Shown here: in pieces, positions 63,810-64,000 of the stretch | Layout of the letters: every line of letters begins with the position of its first letter | Numbering within the stretch: the stretch's first letter is position 1 | Source: Pseudo-nitzschia pungens | Taxonomy: Eukaryota > Bacillariophyta > Bacillariophyceae > Bacillariales > Bacillariaceae | Length of the DNA stretch: 64,000 nucleotides | Direction of reading: 5' to 3' | Assembly (NCBI GenBank): GCA_037355855.1 | Contig: CM074765.1 | Location: 992,001-1,056,000 of the forward strand | Notes under the pieces: generated by a model | What the model saw: the letters and a program-made list of their open reading frames with translations, nothing else | The model's database searches: none | Told to the model about the DNA's origin: nothing | Made by a program: the position numbers and the translations under genes

Positions 63810-64000
63810 CGTACGTGCTCGCGGTCTTGTGATTCCTTTGTCGTGTTCCGATCCGAATCAAATACGGTACGGTAGGTGGAGTCGACGACGAAACAATAAC
63901 AAGACGCAGCGATGAAGTGAGTAGAAGTATGTACGTGCTCGTAATTAAGTTACCGTATCGTACTAGAAGAACACTAGAAAAATCTTTGCACTTCAAACGA

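Overview
The window looks like nuclear DNA of a diatom, probably pennate. Genes are intron-bearing, with short GT-AG introns of about 70-350 bp. Secretory signals are followed by plastid-type Ala-Phe or Ala-Trp junctions. There is a bacterial/plastid-type ATP/ADP translocase, a cryptochrome/photolyase, and a copia retrotransposon whose protease motif (LDSHADT) resembles diatom CoDi elements. These assignments come from reading the sequence; no searches were run.

Layout. 1-7 kb: the tail of an unidentified gene, then an AT-rich Helitron-type element with one uninterrupted 1940-codon Rep/helicase ORF. 7-31 kb: a compact gene block holding a repeat-rich cold-shock-domain protein, VPS41 (two exons), a DIX-like domain protein (three exons), a mitochondrial coiled-coil protein, an NRAMP metal transporter (four exons), a choline-transporter-like protein, a plastid protein, a ubiquitin-like protein and an NTT-type ATP/ADP carrier (three exons). 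31-36 kb: an FMN reductase, histone H3 with one intron, and a RING-H2 membrane protein whose frame is broken by an exact 10-bp tandem duplication, next to clustered pentanucleotide microsatellites. 36.2-47.1 kb: two mobile elements almost touching. The first is a 1.09-kb Mutator-like non-autonomous element with 94-bp inverted ends and 11-bp target duplications. Twenty-two bases after its end lies a full copia element with 933-bp LTRs that look identical, a 5-bp target duplication, and gag and pol in one frame separated by a single UGA. 47-64 kb: a calpain-type protease with GRF zinc finger, ubiquitin-interacting and SUMO-interacting-like motifs, an AGC kinase with a myristoylation-type N-terminus, a cryptochrome/photolyase, a degenerate repeat array, a divergent actin, a mitochondrial-type nucleoside diphosphate kinase and a Rossmann-fold protein.

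Exon joins are proposed from reading-frame continuity, splice dinucleotides and family motifs; each join given keeps the frame. The genes do not form one pathway. The most unusual items are the calpain-GRF-UIM-SIM protein, which I infer may act on modified DNA-bound proteins, the possible stop-codon readthrough in the retrotransposon, the Mutator-like element filled with a repeated 14-15-base word, and the divergent actin.
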